From assembly GCA_016215155.1 (NCBI GenBank), contig JACRLQ010000046.1:1122-60669 (forward strand): a stretch of 59,548 nucleotides of DNA, given 5' to 3'. Numbering within the stretch: position 1 is the first letter of the stretch; the number at the start of each line of letters is the position of its first letter. Both the position numbers and the translations under genes were made by a program. Below, piece by piece: positions 1 through 9,240 of the stretch. The notes under the pieces were generated by a model that did no database searches, was not told the origin of the DNA, and saw nothing but the letters and a program-made list of their open reading frames with translations. Source of the stretch: Nitrospirota bacterium (GTDB lineage Bacteria > Nitrospirota > Thermodesulfovibrionia > Thermodesulfovibrionales > UBA6898).

Positions 1-2594
1 CTTTTGGTCGCCGGGTCAAACACATAGGTAAAAGTGGTCGTATGGTTTTTAGCATTTTTTACGGACTTTATCCTTCCGTCGGCATAATACGTCGTCTCCG
101 TCGCCTCATGCGCCGGGTCTTCGATCCTGACAATCTTCTCATTCCCGGCTGTGCTGTACGTGTATATAGTCGTGTGGTTTTCAGGGTCGGTCATAGTCAA
201 AATTTCATTGTCTGCGTTATAGGTATAGGTCGTTGTCCTGCCCACCGGGTCTGTCGAGGACTTCTCAGTGACAGACAGAAGATTCCCATTGCCATCATAC
301 ACATCCTCAGTAATGTTCCCTTTGGCGTCAGTCACGGACTCAGTATTTATTCCATAGGTATATTTGGTTATAAACCCCTCCGGATCAGTTTTTGAAGCCA
401 GTTTCCCTGTTGCAGTATCATACTGATAAATCCACTGCCCATCTTCTCCGGCGGCTATTGTCGATTTCTTAGTTGCAGGGTCGAAGGTCAGCATTCGCTG
501 CCTGTTTTCAGTATCTACGACTCGGGCCAGCCTGTTGTTTTGATATTCATACAAAATTGTTTGATTTTTCGGATTCGTCTTTGTCCGCAATCCTCCTTCG
601 GGATAATATGTATAATTCCAGTTGAGGGTCTGCGAATCAGAAGTCGTAGTCAATGCATTTGTAAGGTTATTACCTAAGTAGGCAAAGGCATGGCTATTAT
701 TATTCGGATCCATAATTCTCTTAATCTTATTGTCAACATTGTATGTTATTGAGATGACCCGCCCCTGTGAATCCGATATTGCGGTAAGGAGGTCTGCGCC
801 GTAAGTCAACGTATTTGTATTCCCATGTTTGTCCTGTATCCGCGTTAGTTTGCCGATATCATTGAAGGTATAGACCCTGCCGTCACTATGAATCATGGTA
901 TAGCCGCCTCGTCCGACCGTCAATGCCGGATATTCGGCGCTAAGGGGTTTGTATTGAGCTCCTCTCAGGGAAAGGCCTGTTTTCTTTCCGTTTGCTTGAG
1001 TGTAAACATAGCCGCCGTTATCGTCCTGCCTGAGTGAAATATTGTAAGAATGCGTCCACCCCCTGCCGAGCGGTCCGTCGCCCTCGACACTGTTATACGT
1101 AAGCGTCAAATCCATTGGCAAAATAGCCTTCCGGGTACTGTAGAGCGCCTGATAATGCCTGAGATTGCCCGTTGCCATGTTGACTGACGAACCTACCTCA
1201 ACCTCGTCCTTTTGGCAGCATTCATCGTCTTTGCCCTTACAATCGCAGCCTTCATCAGGCAATCCATTGCAATTATTATCAAGGCCGTCGCCGCAAATTT
1301 CAGTAGATGGCACCATCTCGCCAATACATACGTCCCACAGCCCTCGCATGCATATTTGAGTTCCCACCTGACACACCCCCACGCCTGCGGTCCCTATAGG
1401 CCCGCTATAACAGGACTTGGTTGTTCCTGTGACACAAGGACAGCCGTCGTCAGGAATGCCATTACAATTGTAGTCTTTTCCATCGCATTGCTCAGGGCCG
1501 GGCACAATATCACCAGTGCATGCTCCCCACTGCCCCCCCGAACATGTTTGTGTGCCCCCTTGACACGGACCTATTCCTGCGGTCCCTGCAGGTCCGCTAT
1601 AACAGGACTTGGTTGTTCCATTTGCACAAACACATCCGTCATCAATTATGCCATTGCAATTGTGATCTTTCCCGTCGCATAATTCTGGCGCACCCGGATA
1701 CGTAGTCGGATCATTATCGTCGCAATCATCCCCCATGGGACATTCAGTGCTTTTCATATAATGACCGTCACCATCGTTGTCCACGCATACCGGATGAAGC
1801 GCCTTTACACTCAAAACTGTCCCAATAATTTCTATATTATCGGTGCCTGATGGCGTCAGTGTTATGATGTCACCAGGGTTTCCACTTATTGGGATATACC
1901 ATCTGAGCGCATATCTCAATAGGGTTGGAGGATTAACCATAACACGAGAGTAATGAGACGGCACGAAGCCATTAAGCAGTAATTCATTCCCGTTAGGCTG
2001 TGCGTTTGAATATGGCCACATGATGACATCTAAATCAACGTCAAGATACTCCGCATCAGGCATATCGATCATAAATGTATATGAAGTCTCACCATTGGCT
2101 GTCGTATAATTACTCACTGTTTGCGGCAGAGAGCAGTACGCAGCAAAATTTATAACATCAGTCCTGTTCGCGTTACCGCTCAGAATTTCAAGTTCATCAA
2201 CGACGGATTGAGTACAATCAGGCCCAGAACTATCTGTGGTCGTCACCGTATTTGGGTTAGCACAACCCCCTGCAAATGTGGTAGCATCAATAACGATGTT
2301 GTCTGTGCGACATCGTGTTACTGAGATATTATCCGGAGATGAGACAAAAGTTGCCGTTAAATCTCTATCCTCGACAGTATGTTTTGCAGCAAAAGCCGAA
2401 TAAGAATATTGATGGGTTGTATAATCCCAACGGTAAAATTTCCTGGTATGTCCGCTTATAAATTGTACGCCGTCCAATATCGTTATGGCCAGGGCATCGC
2501 CGGCAATTGATTCTATCATTATGAATAAATTAATAATGATGACTATGAAGACCCGCGCTTTCTTATGCGTCAATAAATCGAATATTTTTCCCAT
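1..2594 (-). CDS. Secreted MopE-type metal-binding / YD-repeat (Rhs-like) protein, 5' part
   Basis: I read this frame by hand from the ATG at 2594 down to base 1: 864 codons without a stop, so the gene runs off the left edge. A strong GGGAGGGG ribosome site lies just upstream. Residues 1-36 look like a signal peptide (two Lys, a hydrophobic run, then AGDALA). Up to about 265 there is no domain I recognise. From about 270 come Asp/Cys-rich MopE-like units (DNDGDGH, GDDCDDND, then three copies of a D-x-NCNG-x-x-D-x-GC motif), separated by two near-identical linkers starting TTKSCYSGP. About 463-570 resembles the DUF6531 entry domain of Rhs proteins (MATGNL, GRGWTHSYN). After that YD-type repeats continue to the edge. 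Family knowledge suggests an extracellular or cell-surface, calcium- or metal-binding shell protein. The C-terminal tip, which decides toxin versus adhesin, is outside the window. Confidence 0.85.
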   Translation of the reverse strand, partial: MGKIFDLLTHKKARVFIVIIINLFIMIESIAGDALAITILDGVQFISGHTRKFYRWDYTTHQYSYSAFAAKHTVEDRDLTATFVSSPDNISVTRCRTDNIVIDATTFAGGCANPNTVTTTDSSGPDCTQSVVDELEILSGNANRTDVINFAAYCSLPQTVSNYTTANGETSYTFMIDMPDAEYLDVDLDVIMWPYSNAQPNGNELLLNGFVPSHYSRVMVNPPTLLRYALRWYIPISGNPGDIITLTPSGTDNIEIIGTVLSVKALHPVCVDNDGDGHYMKSTECPMGDDCDDNDPTTYPGAPELCDGKDHNCNGIIDDGCVCANGTTKSCYSGPAGTAGIGPCQGGTQTCSGGQWGACTGDIVPGPEQCDGKDYNCNGIPDDGCPCVTGTTKSCYSGPIGTAGVGVCQVGTQICMRGLWDVCIGEMVPSTEICGDGLDNNCNGLPDEGCDCKGKDDECCQKDEVEVGSSVNMATGNLRHYQALYSTRKAILPMDLTLTYNSVEGDGPLGRGWTHSYNISLRQDDNGGYVYTQANGKKTGLSLRGAQYKPLSAEYPALTVGRGGYTMIHSDGRVYTFNDIGKLTRIQDKHGNTNTLTYGADLLTAISDSQGRVISITYNVDNKIKRIMDPNNNSHAFAYLGNNLTNALTTTSDSQTLNWNYTYYPEGGLRTKTNPKNQTILYEYQNNRLARVVDTENRQRMLTFDPATKKSTIAAGEDGQWIYQYDTATGKLASKTDPEGFITKYTYGINTESVTDAKGNITEDVYDGNGNLLSVTEKSSTDPVGRTTTYTYNADNEILTMTDPENHTTIYTYSTAGNEKIVRIEDPAHEATETTYYADGRIKSVKNAKNHTTTFTYVFDPATK

Positions 2595-3085
2595 TGCCAC
2601 CCCTCCCAACGGTTATGCTGCACCAGTACAAAGAAAACGTGTTATCTGACTCAATTCATTCCACCGCAGGACCTCGCGCTTGGTAATAGAATATTTGGGA
2701 ATAGAGGTAAATGAGAGACAATCACTATAACCGCTTATAAACCACTTATACAAAACTGAGCAGATAATCCTTACCCCGTATCTTCTCTTCACCCAATCCT
2801 CCCTTATCTCATACAGCGCATATCTCACGCAATTAAGGCCAAAACATTCCACACACAAACACAACATTGCGCTTCCATCCCCGGAGTTTTTGATCCCTCA
2901 AGGAGTTTTATGCACATTTATATCCTAGCTTCAGCCTTCTTGTCAATCTCTAATTATAATTTGAGGTTATGGCAGACCCACATTAACACGGAATTCCTTG
3001 CAATAACTGGAGCAGGAAATTTGAGTAACAGGATATAACTTCGGATTTGACTAATATCGGCTTAAATATTTATAGTTATCGAACC
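2595..3085. other. Intergenic region between the divergent YD-repeat gene and yicC
   Basis: This region separates genes transcribed in opposite directions, so it should hold both promoters. It is AT-rich. A TATAAT lies at 2955-2960 on the + strand, upstream of yicC, but no convincing -35 box sits at the right distance. An 84-codon frame on the - strand (2613-2867) has no recognisable domain and is not called as a gene. Confidence 0.4.
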
Positions 3086-3934
3086 ATGGTACAGAGCATG
3101 ACAGGTTATGGGTCGGCTGAAAAAAACGGGTGCAGGGTCGAGGTCCGTTCACTCAATCACAAGTTCCTCGACATTACTATCAAGGCCCCTTCTTTTTTGA
3201 ACCAGATTGAGATGACGTTCAGGAATATCGTCCGTGAGTCCTTCTCCAGGGGCAAGTTCGACATAAGCGTATTTATCGCCGGCGAGACGGCCTCGGACAT
3301 CGCCATAAACGAAGAACTGGTCTCAAAAACCCATGCCGCGCTGAAAAAGCTTCAGAAACAACTGGGCATCCCCGGAGAGATCGACATTAACGCCATCATA
3401 GGCATGCACGATATATTTATTTCAAAAGAGCAGAAATACGATGTAACATCGGCAACCGAGGTCTTCAGAGAGGCCCTTTCCGGCCTCCTTGAGATGAGAA
3501 AAAAAGAAGGAGAGGCGACAGCCTCGGAGCTCGCCAGACTTGCCGGAACACTTCATGACATGACCGGAATAATCAGGAACTCAGCCGGCGCGGCGCTGAA
3601 AAATACCAGCGACAAGTTCAACGAAAGGATCAGCTCCCTGCTCGAAGGCAGAGATATAGACGGAGGAAGGATACTCCAGGAGGCGGCGATCATGGCGACG
3701 AGACTGGATATTTCGGAGGAGCTTACGAGGCTTGACAGTCATGTCAAACAGTTCAGAGAGACGCTGGGCGGCGGGGGCCCGATAGGAAGAAAACTTGACT
3801 TCATACTTCAGGAATGTAACCGTGAATCAAATACCATCGCCTCAAAGTCGGTTGACTACGATATATCCAAAACAACCGTCGATATGAAGACGGTCATCGA
3901 GCAGCTGAGGGAACAGGTCCAGAACATACAATGA
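3086..3934 (+). CDS. yicC: YicC family endoribonuclease
   Basis: The protein has the YicC start signature SMTGYG and the conserved C-terminal half (GRKLDFILQECNRESNT, then a helix ending in VIEQLREQVQNIQ). The family is a stress-linked endoribonuclease conserved across bacteria and often next to gmk, as here. I chose the ATG at 3086 (MVQSMTGYG) because family members begin two to four residues before this motif. An upstream in-frame start at 3047 would add 13 atypical residues. The length of about 282 residues is normal. No strong ribosome site is visible, so the start is only moderately certain. First gene of a long + strand run. Confidence 0.9.
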   Translation: MVQSMTGYGSAEKNGCRVEVRSLNHKFLDITIKAPSFLNQIEMTFRNIVRESFSRGKFDISVFIAGETASDIAINEELVSKTHAALKKLQKQLGIPGEIDINAIIGMHDIFISKEQKYDVTSATEVFREALSGLLEMRKKEGEATASELARLAGTLHDMTGIIRNSAGAALKNTSDKFNERISSLLEGRDIDGGRILQEAAIMATRLDISEELTRLDSHVKQFRETLGGGGPIGRKLDFILQECNRESNTIASKSVDYDISKTTVDMKTVIEQLREQVQNIQ

Positions 3935-4006
3935 CCATGGGCAATGGCATTCCGATACTTATAGATAGAGGGTCCGGCGACGCTGCGGCCGAAGGGAAGG
4001 CCCCGG

Positions 4007-4633
4007 GTGCAGCGGAAGACTAAAGGCAGCATCTTTATCATATCCGCCCCCTCAGGCGCGGGGAAGACCACCATCTGCAGGAAGATCATGGCGAAGCTGG
4101 ACAATCTTGCCCAGTCCGTATCTTACACAACCAGGTCCCCCAGAGAAGGCGAGGTCAACAATGTGGACTACACCTTCATAAGCAAGGGGCTTTTCAAAAA
4201 GATGATCGAACGGGGCGATTTCGTGGAATGGGCCGAAGTACACGGGAACCTTTACGGGACGTCCAAAAAAAGACTTGAAAAGCTTATGAAATCCGGCATG
4301 GACGTCCTTCTGGACATAGACACTCAGGGCGCCGGGCAGATCAGGGACACCTATGAGGGGGGGATTTTCATCTTCATCCTCCCGCCTTCCCTGACGGTCC
4401 TGGGGGAGAGGCTTAATAAAAGGATGGGCAGCACCAATGAGCGGCGGGAGGACATTAAAAAAAGACTGTCCAGGGCGGCTGACGAAATCAAGGACTATCA
4501 TATGTATGATTATGTTATAGTAAACGACGACCTTAAGCGCTCTGTAGGAAGGTTCGAGGCCATAATAACGGCCGAACATCTCAGCAGCAAAAAAATAGAC
4601 ATGCAGTGGATAAAGAGAAATATTTTCAGGTAG
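4007..4633 (+). CDS. gmk: Guanylate kinase
   Basis: Phosphorylates GMP to GDP with ATP in nucleotide synthesis. The P-loop APSGAGKTT is at residues 14-22. The GMP-binding region follows (SYTTRSPREGEVNNVDY and GDFVEWAEVHGNLYGTS), as does the lid segment with RR/ER residues (TNERREDIKKRL). The length of 208 residues is typical. The start is a GTG, with GGGAAGG about nine bases upstream, 72 bases after yicC. The order yicC-gmk-rpoZ-coaBC is a common bacterial arrangement and supports the call. Confidence 0.95.
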   Translation: MQRKTKGSIFIISAPSGAGKTTICRKIMAKLDNLAQSVSYTTRSPREGEVNNVDYTFISKGLFKKMIERGDFVEWAEVHGNLYGTSKKRLEKLMKSGMDVLLDIDTQGAGQIRDTYEGGIFIFILPPSLTVLGERLNKRMGSTNERREDIKKRLSRAADEIKDYHMYDYVIVNDDLKRSVGRFEAIITAEHLSSKKIDMQWIKRNIFR

Positions 4634-4647
4634 AAGGAGAATAAATC

Positions 4648-5055
4648 ATGGACATCATATCTCTGCCGGTGGAATTCGATCACTCAAAGATCGACGGCAA
4701 ATTCAGACTGGTCGCAATCGCTTCACAGAGGGCCAAGGACCTTTCTTTAGGGGAGACCCCGAAGATCCAGACCAAGACGAAGAAGGTCACCTCTATAGCC
4801 ATCGAGGAGGCCGCGAGCGGAGTGCTCGAGTACCTGACGGGTGATGAGGCCGTCGCAGCCAGGGAAGAGGCCGGCAAGTTCGATTACAGGAAGATGCTTG
4901 AGGACTCAAGAAAGGCCGCCGCGGCGCAGGACCTTTCGGAACTCGAAAAGGACCTCCAGATTTACCTCCATGAAAGGGAGACGACCGACAAGAAGGCCTT
5001 CGAGGAACTCTTCAGTGAAAAGAAAGGGGAACTATCTGAAGATACTGAAGAATAA
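4648..5055 (+). CDS. rpoZ: RNA polymerase omega subunit
   Basis: Small RNA polymerase subunit that helps assemble beta prime. The conserved block FRLVAIASQRAKDL is at residues 19-32, followed by KVTSIAIEEAASGVLEY. The protein has 135 residues, longer than most omega subunits, because of a charged, Glu/Lys-rich C-terminal half that need not be conserved. AGAAGGAG lies just before the ATG. It sits 14 bases after gmk and overlaps the start of coaBC, consistent with one transcript. Confidence 0.9.
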   Translation: MDIISLPVEFDHSKIDGKFRLVAIASQRAKDLSLGETPKIQTKTKKVTSIAIEEAASGVLEYLTGDEAVAAREEAGKFDYRKMLEDSRKAAAAQDLSELEKDLQIYLHERETTDKKAFEELFSEKKGELSEDTEE

Positions 5056-6220
5056 GTCCGTCCTCCTTGGCATAACCGGGGGGGTAGCGGCTTATAAGTC
5101 AGTAGAACTTTTGCGAAGGTTAAAGGATGAGGGGGCTTCCGTCAAAGCAGTCATGACGGAGGCCTCCCTTCGTTTTATAACACCGCTGTCCGTCGAAATG
5201 GCCGCCGGAGGCAGGGTTCATACCTCTTTATTCGAAGACCCGCTGTCGCATATCAGGCTTCCGGCGGAGGCGGACATAATCGTGATAGCGCCCGCCACCG
5301 CAAATACCCTTTCAAAGTTCGCGCACGGGATTGCCGACGACCTCTTAAGCACCTGCCTGCTTTCGTCATGGACCAAAAAAGTGGTCGTGGCCCCATCTAT
5401 GAACTGGAGGATGTACGAAAACCCATCGTTTCAGAGAAACCTTGATTATCTGAAATCCTCCGGAGTGATCCAGGTCGGTCCCGAAAGGGGCAGCCTGGCC
5501 TGCGGCGAAGAAGGCGCTGGAAGGATGTCCGAGGTGCAGGAAATACTGGCGGCTATCAAGTCAGCCCTGACAAAAAAGGACCTCGCCGGAGAAAAAGTAA
5601 TAGTGACCGCCGGGCCTACCAGGGAGTATATCGACCCTGTAAGGTTCATTTCGAACAGGTCTTCCGGCAAGATGGGCTACGCGCTCGCCGAAGCCGCCAG
5701 GGACAGGGGCGCGGAGGTGACACTCATCAGCGGCCCTTCATATCTTGCCCCTCCCCGGGGGATGAGGTTCATAAGGACCGAGACTGCCAGGGAAATGCTG
5801 ACGGCAGTCATGGATGAGACAGCTTCCGATGCCTCCGTGCTTATCATGGCGGCCGCGGTTTCCGACTTTACCCCTCTGTCGAGGTCCGACCTCAAACTGG
5901 ATAAAAAAGACCTGGGGGACCTAAAACTTCAGAGGACTGAAGATATAATCGCGGCGCTTGCCGCATCGCCCCGCAGGCCTTTTATCGCGGGCTTTGCCGC
6001 TGAGACGGGTCCGGACACGGGAAGGGCCCGAAAAAAAATGCTCGAGAAAAATATGGACATGATAGTATTTAATAACGTATGCGAACCGGGGTGCGGATTT
6101 GACGTAGACACCAACAGGCTCGTCGTAATCGACCGCACAGGCGAAAAGCATCTGGAACTCATGTCCAAGGACGAGGCCTCTGGCGCTGTTTTAGACAGGA
6201 TAATTGAACTCAGAACTTGA
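5015..6220 (+). CDS. coaBC: Bifunctional phosphopantothenoylcysteine decarboxylase / phosphopantothenate-cysteine ligase
   Basis: Two steps of coenzyme A synthesis in one protein. The N-terminal CoaC flavoprotein half carries GITGGVAAYKS, the APATANT loop and the PSMNWRMYENP active-site motif. The C-terminal CoaB half begins near VIVTAGPTREYIDPVRFISN and contains the SSGKMGYALA dimer/nucleotide motif. I placed the start at the GTG at 5015, which gives 401 residues, has GAGGA nine bases upstream and overlaps rpoZ by 41 bases. The open frame continues further upstream, but that sequence is Arg-rich and only shadows rpoZ. A CTG at 5036 is a less likely alternative start. Confidence 0.92.
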   Translation: MKRKGNYLKILKNKSVLLGITGGVAAYKSVELLRRLKDEGASVKAVMTEASLRFITPLSVEMAAGGRVHTSLFEDPLSHIRLPAEADIIVIAPATANTLSKFAHGIADDLLSTCLLSSWTKKVVVAPSMNWRMYENPSFQRNLDYLKSSGVIQVGPERGSLACGEEGAGRMSEVQEILAAIKSALTKKDLAGEKVIVTAGPTREYIDPVRFISNRSSGKMGYALAEAARDRGAEVTLISGPSYLAPPRGMRFIRTETAREMLTAVMDETASDASVLIMAAAVSDFTPLSRSDLKLDKKDLGDLKLQRTEDIIAALAASPRRPFIAGFAAETGPDTGRARKKMLEKNMDMIVFNNVCEPGCGFDVDTNRLVVIDRTGEKHLELMSKDEASGAVLDRIIELRT

Positions 6221-6257
6221 CTTTATCGGTATGATCTGATAAAAAATTGACACTACA

Positions 6258-7364
6258 ATGTCACTCAAAGATATAGACAAACTCAAGGAAAAAGTCGACA
6301 GGGACCCTCTATCGAAACTCTTTGTCCCCCTTTCGGAGGAATATAAAAAAGAGGGCATGATCGACGAGGCCATCAATGTGCTCCTTAAGGGGATAGAAAA
6401 CCAGCCCGGTTATATGAGCGCGAGAGTGGCCCTCGGGAAGATATATCTCGAAAAAGAGATGCTCAAAGAGGCCCTCAATGAATTCGAGCAGGTCACAAAG
6501 GCCATCCCGGACAACCTTTACGCGCATAAAAAACTGGCCGAAATCTACAGGGCCGGCGGCGACTTCGAAATGGCGATCAAGGCCTATAAAACGGTCCTCA
6601 GGCTCAACGCCATGGATGAAGAGGCCCTAACCAGTCTCAGCGAACTCCAGGGCACGGACACTGAAGCCGGGAGTCCCGGTCCCTCGGGAGACATTTTGCA
6701 GGTCCAGCCTGAACCTGAGGAAGCTGAAGCTGAAATCGCTGCTGACGAAGACCCGTTCCAGGGGGAGGCGCCCGCGGAAGTCAGCCCTGAACCAGTAAAA
6801 GATGACGAACTGGCGGCCTTCGAAAGTTCGATTTTCGGCTTCTCCGACGATCCGGCGGCCTCTCCCGAGGACCTCCTTGGGGACAAGGCCGTTACTGATG
6901 ACTTCACTGATTCACCACTGGAGGATATAGCGGAAATCGAAGAAGCCGAGCCGGCTTTTGAGACTGCCGATGAAACCGAAAGCACCGATACAGGGGATGT
7001 TTACGAAATCGAGGAGACCCCTGACGAGGAATTTCAGGCAATGTTTCTGGAGCCCTCTGAATCAGATAATCCACAGCCTGCCCCTCAGGTGGATACCCCG
7101 CCTGCCGCCCCTGCTGAAATCGCTTCCGTGACGCTGGCGGACGCGGACCGGTGTATATCCGAGGAGCGCTATCTGGAGGCTTTCAATGTATACAGGACCA
7201 TGCTTGCCGCGAATCCGGGGGACAGAAGGATACTGCAGCGCGTGGACGACCTCAAGCAGCTTCTTAAGATGCTGGGCAGGGGCAGGGACACCGTCATAGA
7301 ACAGCTTAACAATCTTCTCGAGGGGATAAACAAAAAACGCGATGAATTTTATAGAAATACTTAA
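6258..7364 (+). CDS. Tetratricopeptide-repeat protein
   Basis: A cytoplasmic-looking protein of 368 residues. TPR helices fill about residues 20-125 (repeating pattern of SARVALGKIYLEKEM, AHKKLAEIYRAGG, EALTSLSEL). Next comes an acidic, Pro/Glu/Asp-rich linker of about 150 residues, then a further TPR-like hairpin (CISEERYLEAFNVYRTMLAANPGD). No signal peptide or membrane segment is visible. It overlaps the following roadblock gene by 23 bases. TPR proteins next to roadblock/LC7 proteins often act as scaffolds for small-GTPase or motility complexes, but no GTPase gene is seen here, so the role is open. Confidence 0.8.
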   Translation: MSLKDIDKLKEKVDRDPLSKLFVPLSEEYKKEGMIDEAINVLLKGIENQPGYMSARVALGKIYLEKEMLKEALNEFEQVTKAIPDNLYAHKKLAEIYRAGGDFEMAIKAYKTVLRLNAMDEEALTSLSELQGTDTEAGSPGPSGDILQVQPEPEEAEAEIAADEDPFQGEAPAEVSPEPVKDDELAAFESSIFGFSDDPAASPEDLLGDKAVTDDFTDSPLEDIAEIEEAEPAFETADETESTDTGDVYEIEETPDEEFQAMFLEPSESDNPQPAPQVDTPPAAPAEIASVTLADADRCISEERYLEAFNVYRTMLAANPGDRRILQRVDDLKQLLKMLGRGRDTVIEQLNNLLEGINKKRDEFYRNT

Positions 7365-7698
7365 AGGGACTGTTGAAAAAGTCGACGGCGCCGTGGCCGC
7401 GATGATCATCGCGTCCGACGGCATCCCGGTCGAGGAGTACGTCTCTGAAAAGCTGATAGACCTCACGGGCCTGGGCGCGGAGGCCTCCGCAATGATAAGG
7501 GACGTGAGCATGGCGGCCGAGAACCTCGGTCTCGGGGAGGCGAAAGAATTTTCGATCATCTCCGACATGTGCGGCATCATAATGAGAAAAATCAATGAGG
7601 ATTATTATATGGCGCTCGTCATCAGGCCTGACGGCAACTACGGCAAGGGCCGGTTCGTGCTTAAGACGGTCGTTCCCAAAATAGAAAATGAATTCTAG
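7342..7698 (+). CDS. Roadblock/LC7 domain protein
   Basis: A single-domain protein of 118 residues. It has the roadblock pattern: an N-terminal helix ending in VDGAVAAMIIASDGIPVEEY, a central helix (LGAEASAMIRDVSMAAENLGLG), then strands with FSIISDMCGIIMRKINEDYYMALVIRPDGNYGKGRFVLK. The family includes MglB-like regulators of Ras-like GTPases. It overlaps the TPR gene, which suggests that the two products work together. Its GTPase partner, if any, is not encoded in this window. Confidence 0.75.
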   Translation: MNFIEILKGTVEKVDGAVAAMIIASDGIPVEEYVSEKLIDLTGLGAEASAMIRDVSMAAENLGLGEAKEFSIISDMCGIIMRKINEDYYMALVIRPDGNYGKGRFVLKTVVPKIENEF

Positions 7699-7735
7699 CG
7701 GCATGAAACGCACTGACTCCATTTCGGGCATCCCT

Positions 7736-8164
7736 ATGAAAATTCTGGTAATCCATGGCCCCAACCTGAACCTGCTCGGCAGCAGGGAACCGTCCATCTA
7801 TGGCCGCACGACGATCGGCGACATCGATGAACGCATTTGCGCTCTATGCGCCGAGCTCGGGATGGAGTGCGAGACGTTCCAGTCAAACAGCGAGGGCGGG
7901 ATCGTCGATGCCCTCCAGCAGAAGTCCTATGATCTTCTGATCATAAACCCCGCAGCCTATACGCACACGAGCGTCGCGATCAGAGACGCGATATCGGCTG
8001 TCGGCAAACCCGCGATTGAAGTCCATATATCAAATATCCATAAAAGAGAGGATTTCAGAAAACATTCTTACATATCCGGTGTCTCCGTAGGCCAGATATG
8101 CGGCCTCGGGGCCGAAGGCTACCTGCTTGCTGTAAGGGCTGCGAAAAAGCTCCTTTCTGAATGA
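7736..8164 (+). CDS. aroQ: Type II 3-dehydroquinate dehydratase
   Basis: Third step of the shikimate pathway, dehydrating 3-dehydroquinate. The type II signature ILVIHGPNLNLLGSREPSIYG opens the protein, with the catalytic Tyr in that block. SNSEGGIVD and INPAAYTHTSVAIRDA follow, with the catalytic His in the segment VHISNIHKRE. The start at 7736 gives 142 residues, the usual size. An in-frame ATG at 7688 would add 16 residues not found in the family. It overlaps the next gene by four bases (ATGA). Confidence 0.92.
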   Translation: MKILVIHGPNLNLLGSREPSIYGRTTIGDIDERICALCAELGMECETFQSNSEGGIVDALQQKSYDLLIINPAAYTHTSVAIRDAISAVGKPAIEVHISNIHKREDFRKHSYISGVSVGQICGLGAEGYLLAVRAAKKLLSE

Positions 8165-9222
8165 ACCGCCTGCAGGCCATAACCGCGGCCCTGCCGGCAA
8201 AGGGCGTGGACGGCATACTGATATCCAACATCACGAATGTGCGCTATCTCTCGGGATTTACCGGCTCGTCGGGCTTCCTCATAATCACTCCGAAGGAAAG
8301 ATACTTCATTACCGATTTCAGATATCAGCAGCAGGCGGAGCGCGAGGCGGAGGGGTTTGAGATATCCATCGTAAACGATGAGGTCTCCGGCTTTCTGGTC
8401 AGGAAGGCGCAGGCCGCCGGAATTAACGTCCTGGGAGTGGAATCAAGTGTTACATACGCTTTTTACAGGGGGCTTCTCAGAAAAGGCGTACGCCTGAAGG
8501 CCCTGACAGGCCTTGTCGAAGACATCAGGAAGATCAAGGACCCTCTCGAAATGAGGCTCATAAAAAGGGCCATAGACAGGGCACAGAGAGCATTTTTGAT
8601 GACAAAGCCATATATAAGGGCCGGGATGACCGAAACAGGCATATCCGGCCTGCTCGGGGAAAACCTTAAAAAAGCGGGTTGCAGGACCCTTCCTTTTGAT
8701 ATAATAGTCGCGTCCGGAAAAAACGGGGCGATGCCCCATGTAAGACCTACAGGCAGGAAGATAAGACCTGGGGACCTTGTCATAATAGACTGGGGCGGAG
8801 AGGCCGACGGATATTTTTCGGACATGACGCGGACGTTACTTATGGGCGGCGGTAACATGTCCGGAAAGATCGATATCTACAATACGGTCCTTCTGGCAAA
8901 CATGGAGGCGATTAAATCCGTCTCTGAAGGGGTGCATGCAAGGGCGGTTGACAGGACTGCAAGGGACATTATAAAAAAGGCGGGCTATGGAGATTTCTTC
9001 GGCCATGGCACCGGTCATGGCGTAGGCCTTGATGTGCATGAACTTCCCCGCATTTCCCGTATCGGGAGGGAAACCATCAGGCGGGGCATGGTCTTCACTG
9101 TAGAACCCGGGATCTACATCCCGGGCGTCGGCGGCGTAAGGATAGAGGACATGGTCCTTGCCGGCGCCGGAGGACCATCGGTCCTTACGTCTTTAAGTAA
9201 GACACCGGAGATAATAAATTAG
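8161..9222 (+). CDS. pepP: Xaa-Pro aminopeptidase / M24 metallopeptidase
   Basis: Cleaves N-terminal residues before proline using two metal ions. A creatinase-like N-terminal domain (about 1-125, RYLSGFTGSSG) precedes the pita-bread catalytic domain. All five metal ligands of M24 enzymes are visible: Asp in IDWGGEADGY, Asp in FSDMTRT, His in HGTGHGVG, Glu in FTVEPGIY and Glu in GGVRIEDM. The protein has 353 residues, the short form typical of the aroQ-pepP-efp neighbourhood. It starts within the aroQ stop and lies 18 bases before efp. The exact name (PepP or PepQ) cannot be fixed from sequence alone. Confidence 0.9.
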   Translation: MNRLQAITAALPAKGVDGILISNITNVRYLSGFTGSSGFLIITPKERYFITDFRYQQQAEREAEGFEISIVNDEVSGFLVRKAQAAGINVLGVESSVTYAFYRGLLRKGVRLKALTGLVEDIRKIKDPLEMRLIKRAIDRAQRAFLMTKPYIRAGMTETGISGLLGENLKKAGCRTLPFDIIVASGKNGAMPHVRPTGRKIRPGDLVIIDWGGEADGYFSDMTRTLLMGGGNMSGKIDIYNTVLLANMEAIKSVSEGVHARAVDRTARDIIKKAGYGDFFGHGTGHGVGLDVHELPRISRIGRETIRRGMVFTVEPGIYIPGVGGVRIEDMVLAGAGGPSVLTSLSKTPEIIN

Positions 9223-9240
9223 CAGCAGGAGGTAGAGGAC

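Noticed and set aside
2613-2867. 84-codon minus-strand frame upstream of the YD-repeat gene
   Set aside because: No recognisable domain, odd Cys-rich start and no ribosome site; it lies in the promoter region between divergent genes.
3931-4023. 30-codon frame coupled to the yicC stop (ATGA) and ending inside gmk
   Set aside because: Composition and sequence match no family (not the RemA-like gene sometimes found here); probably chance overlap.
7062-7797. Long minus-strand frames across the roadblock and aroQ genes
   Set aside because: Shadows of GC-rich coding sequence; the plus-strand genes have clear motifs and coupling.
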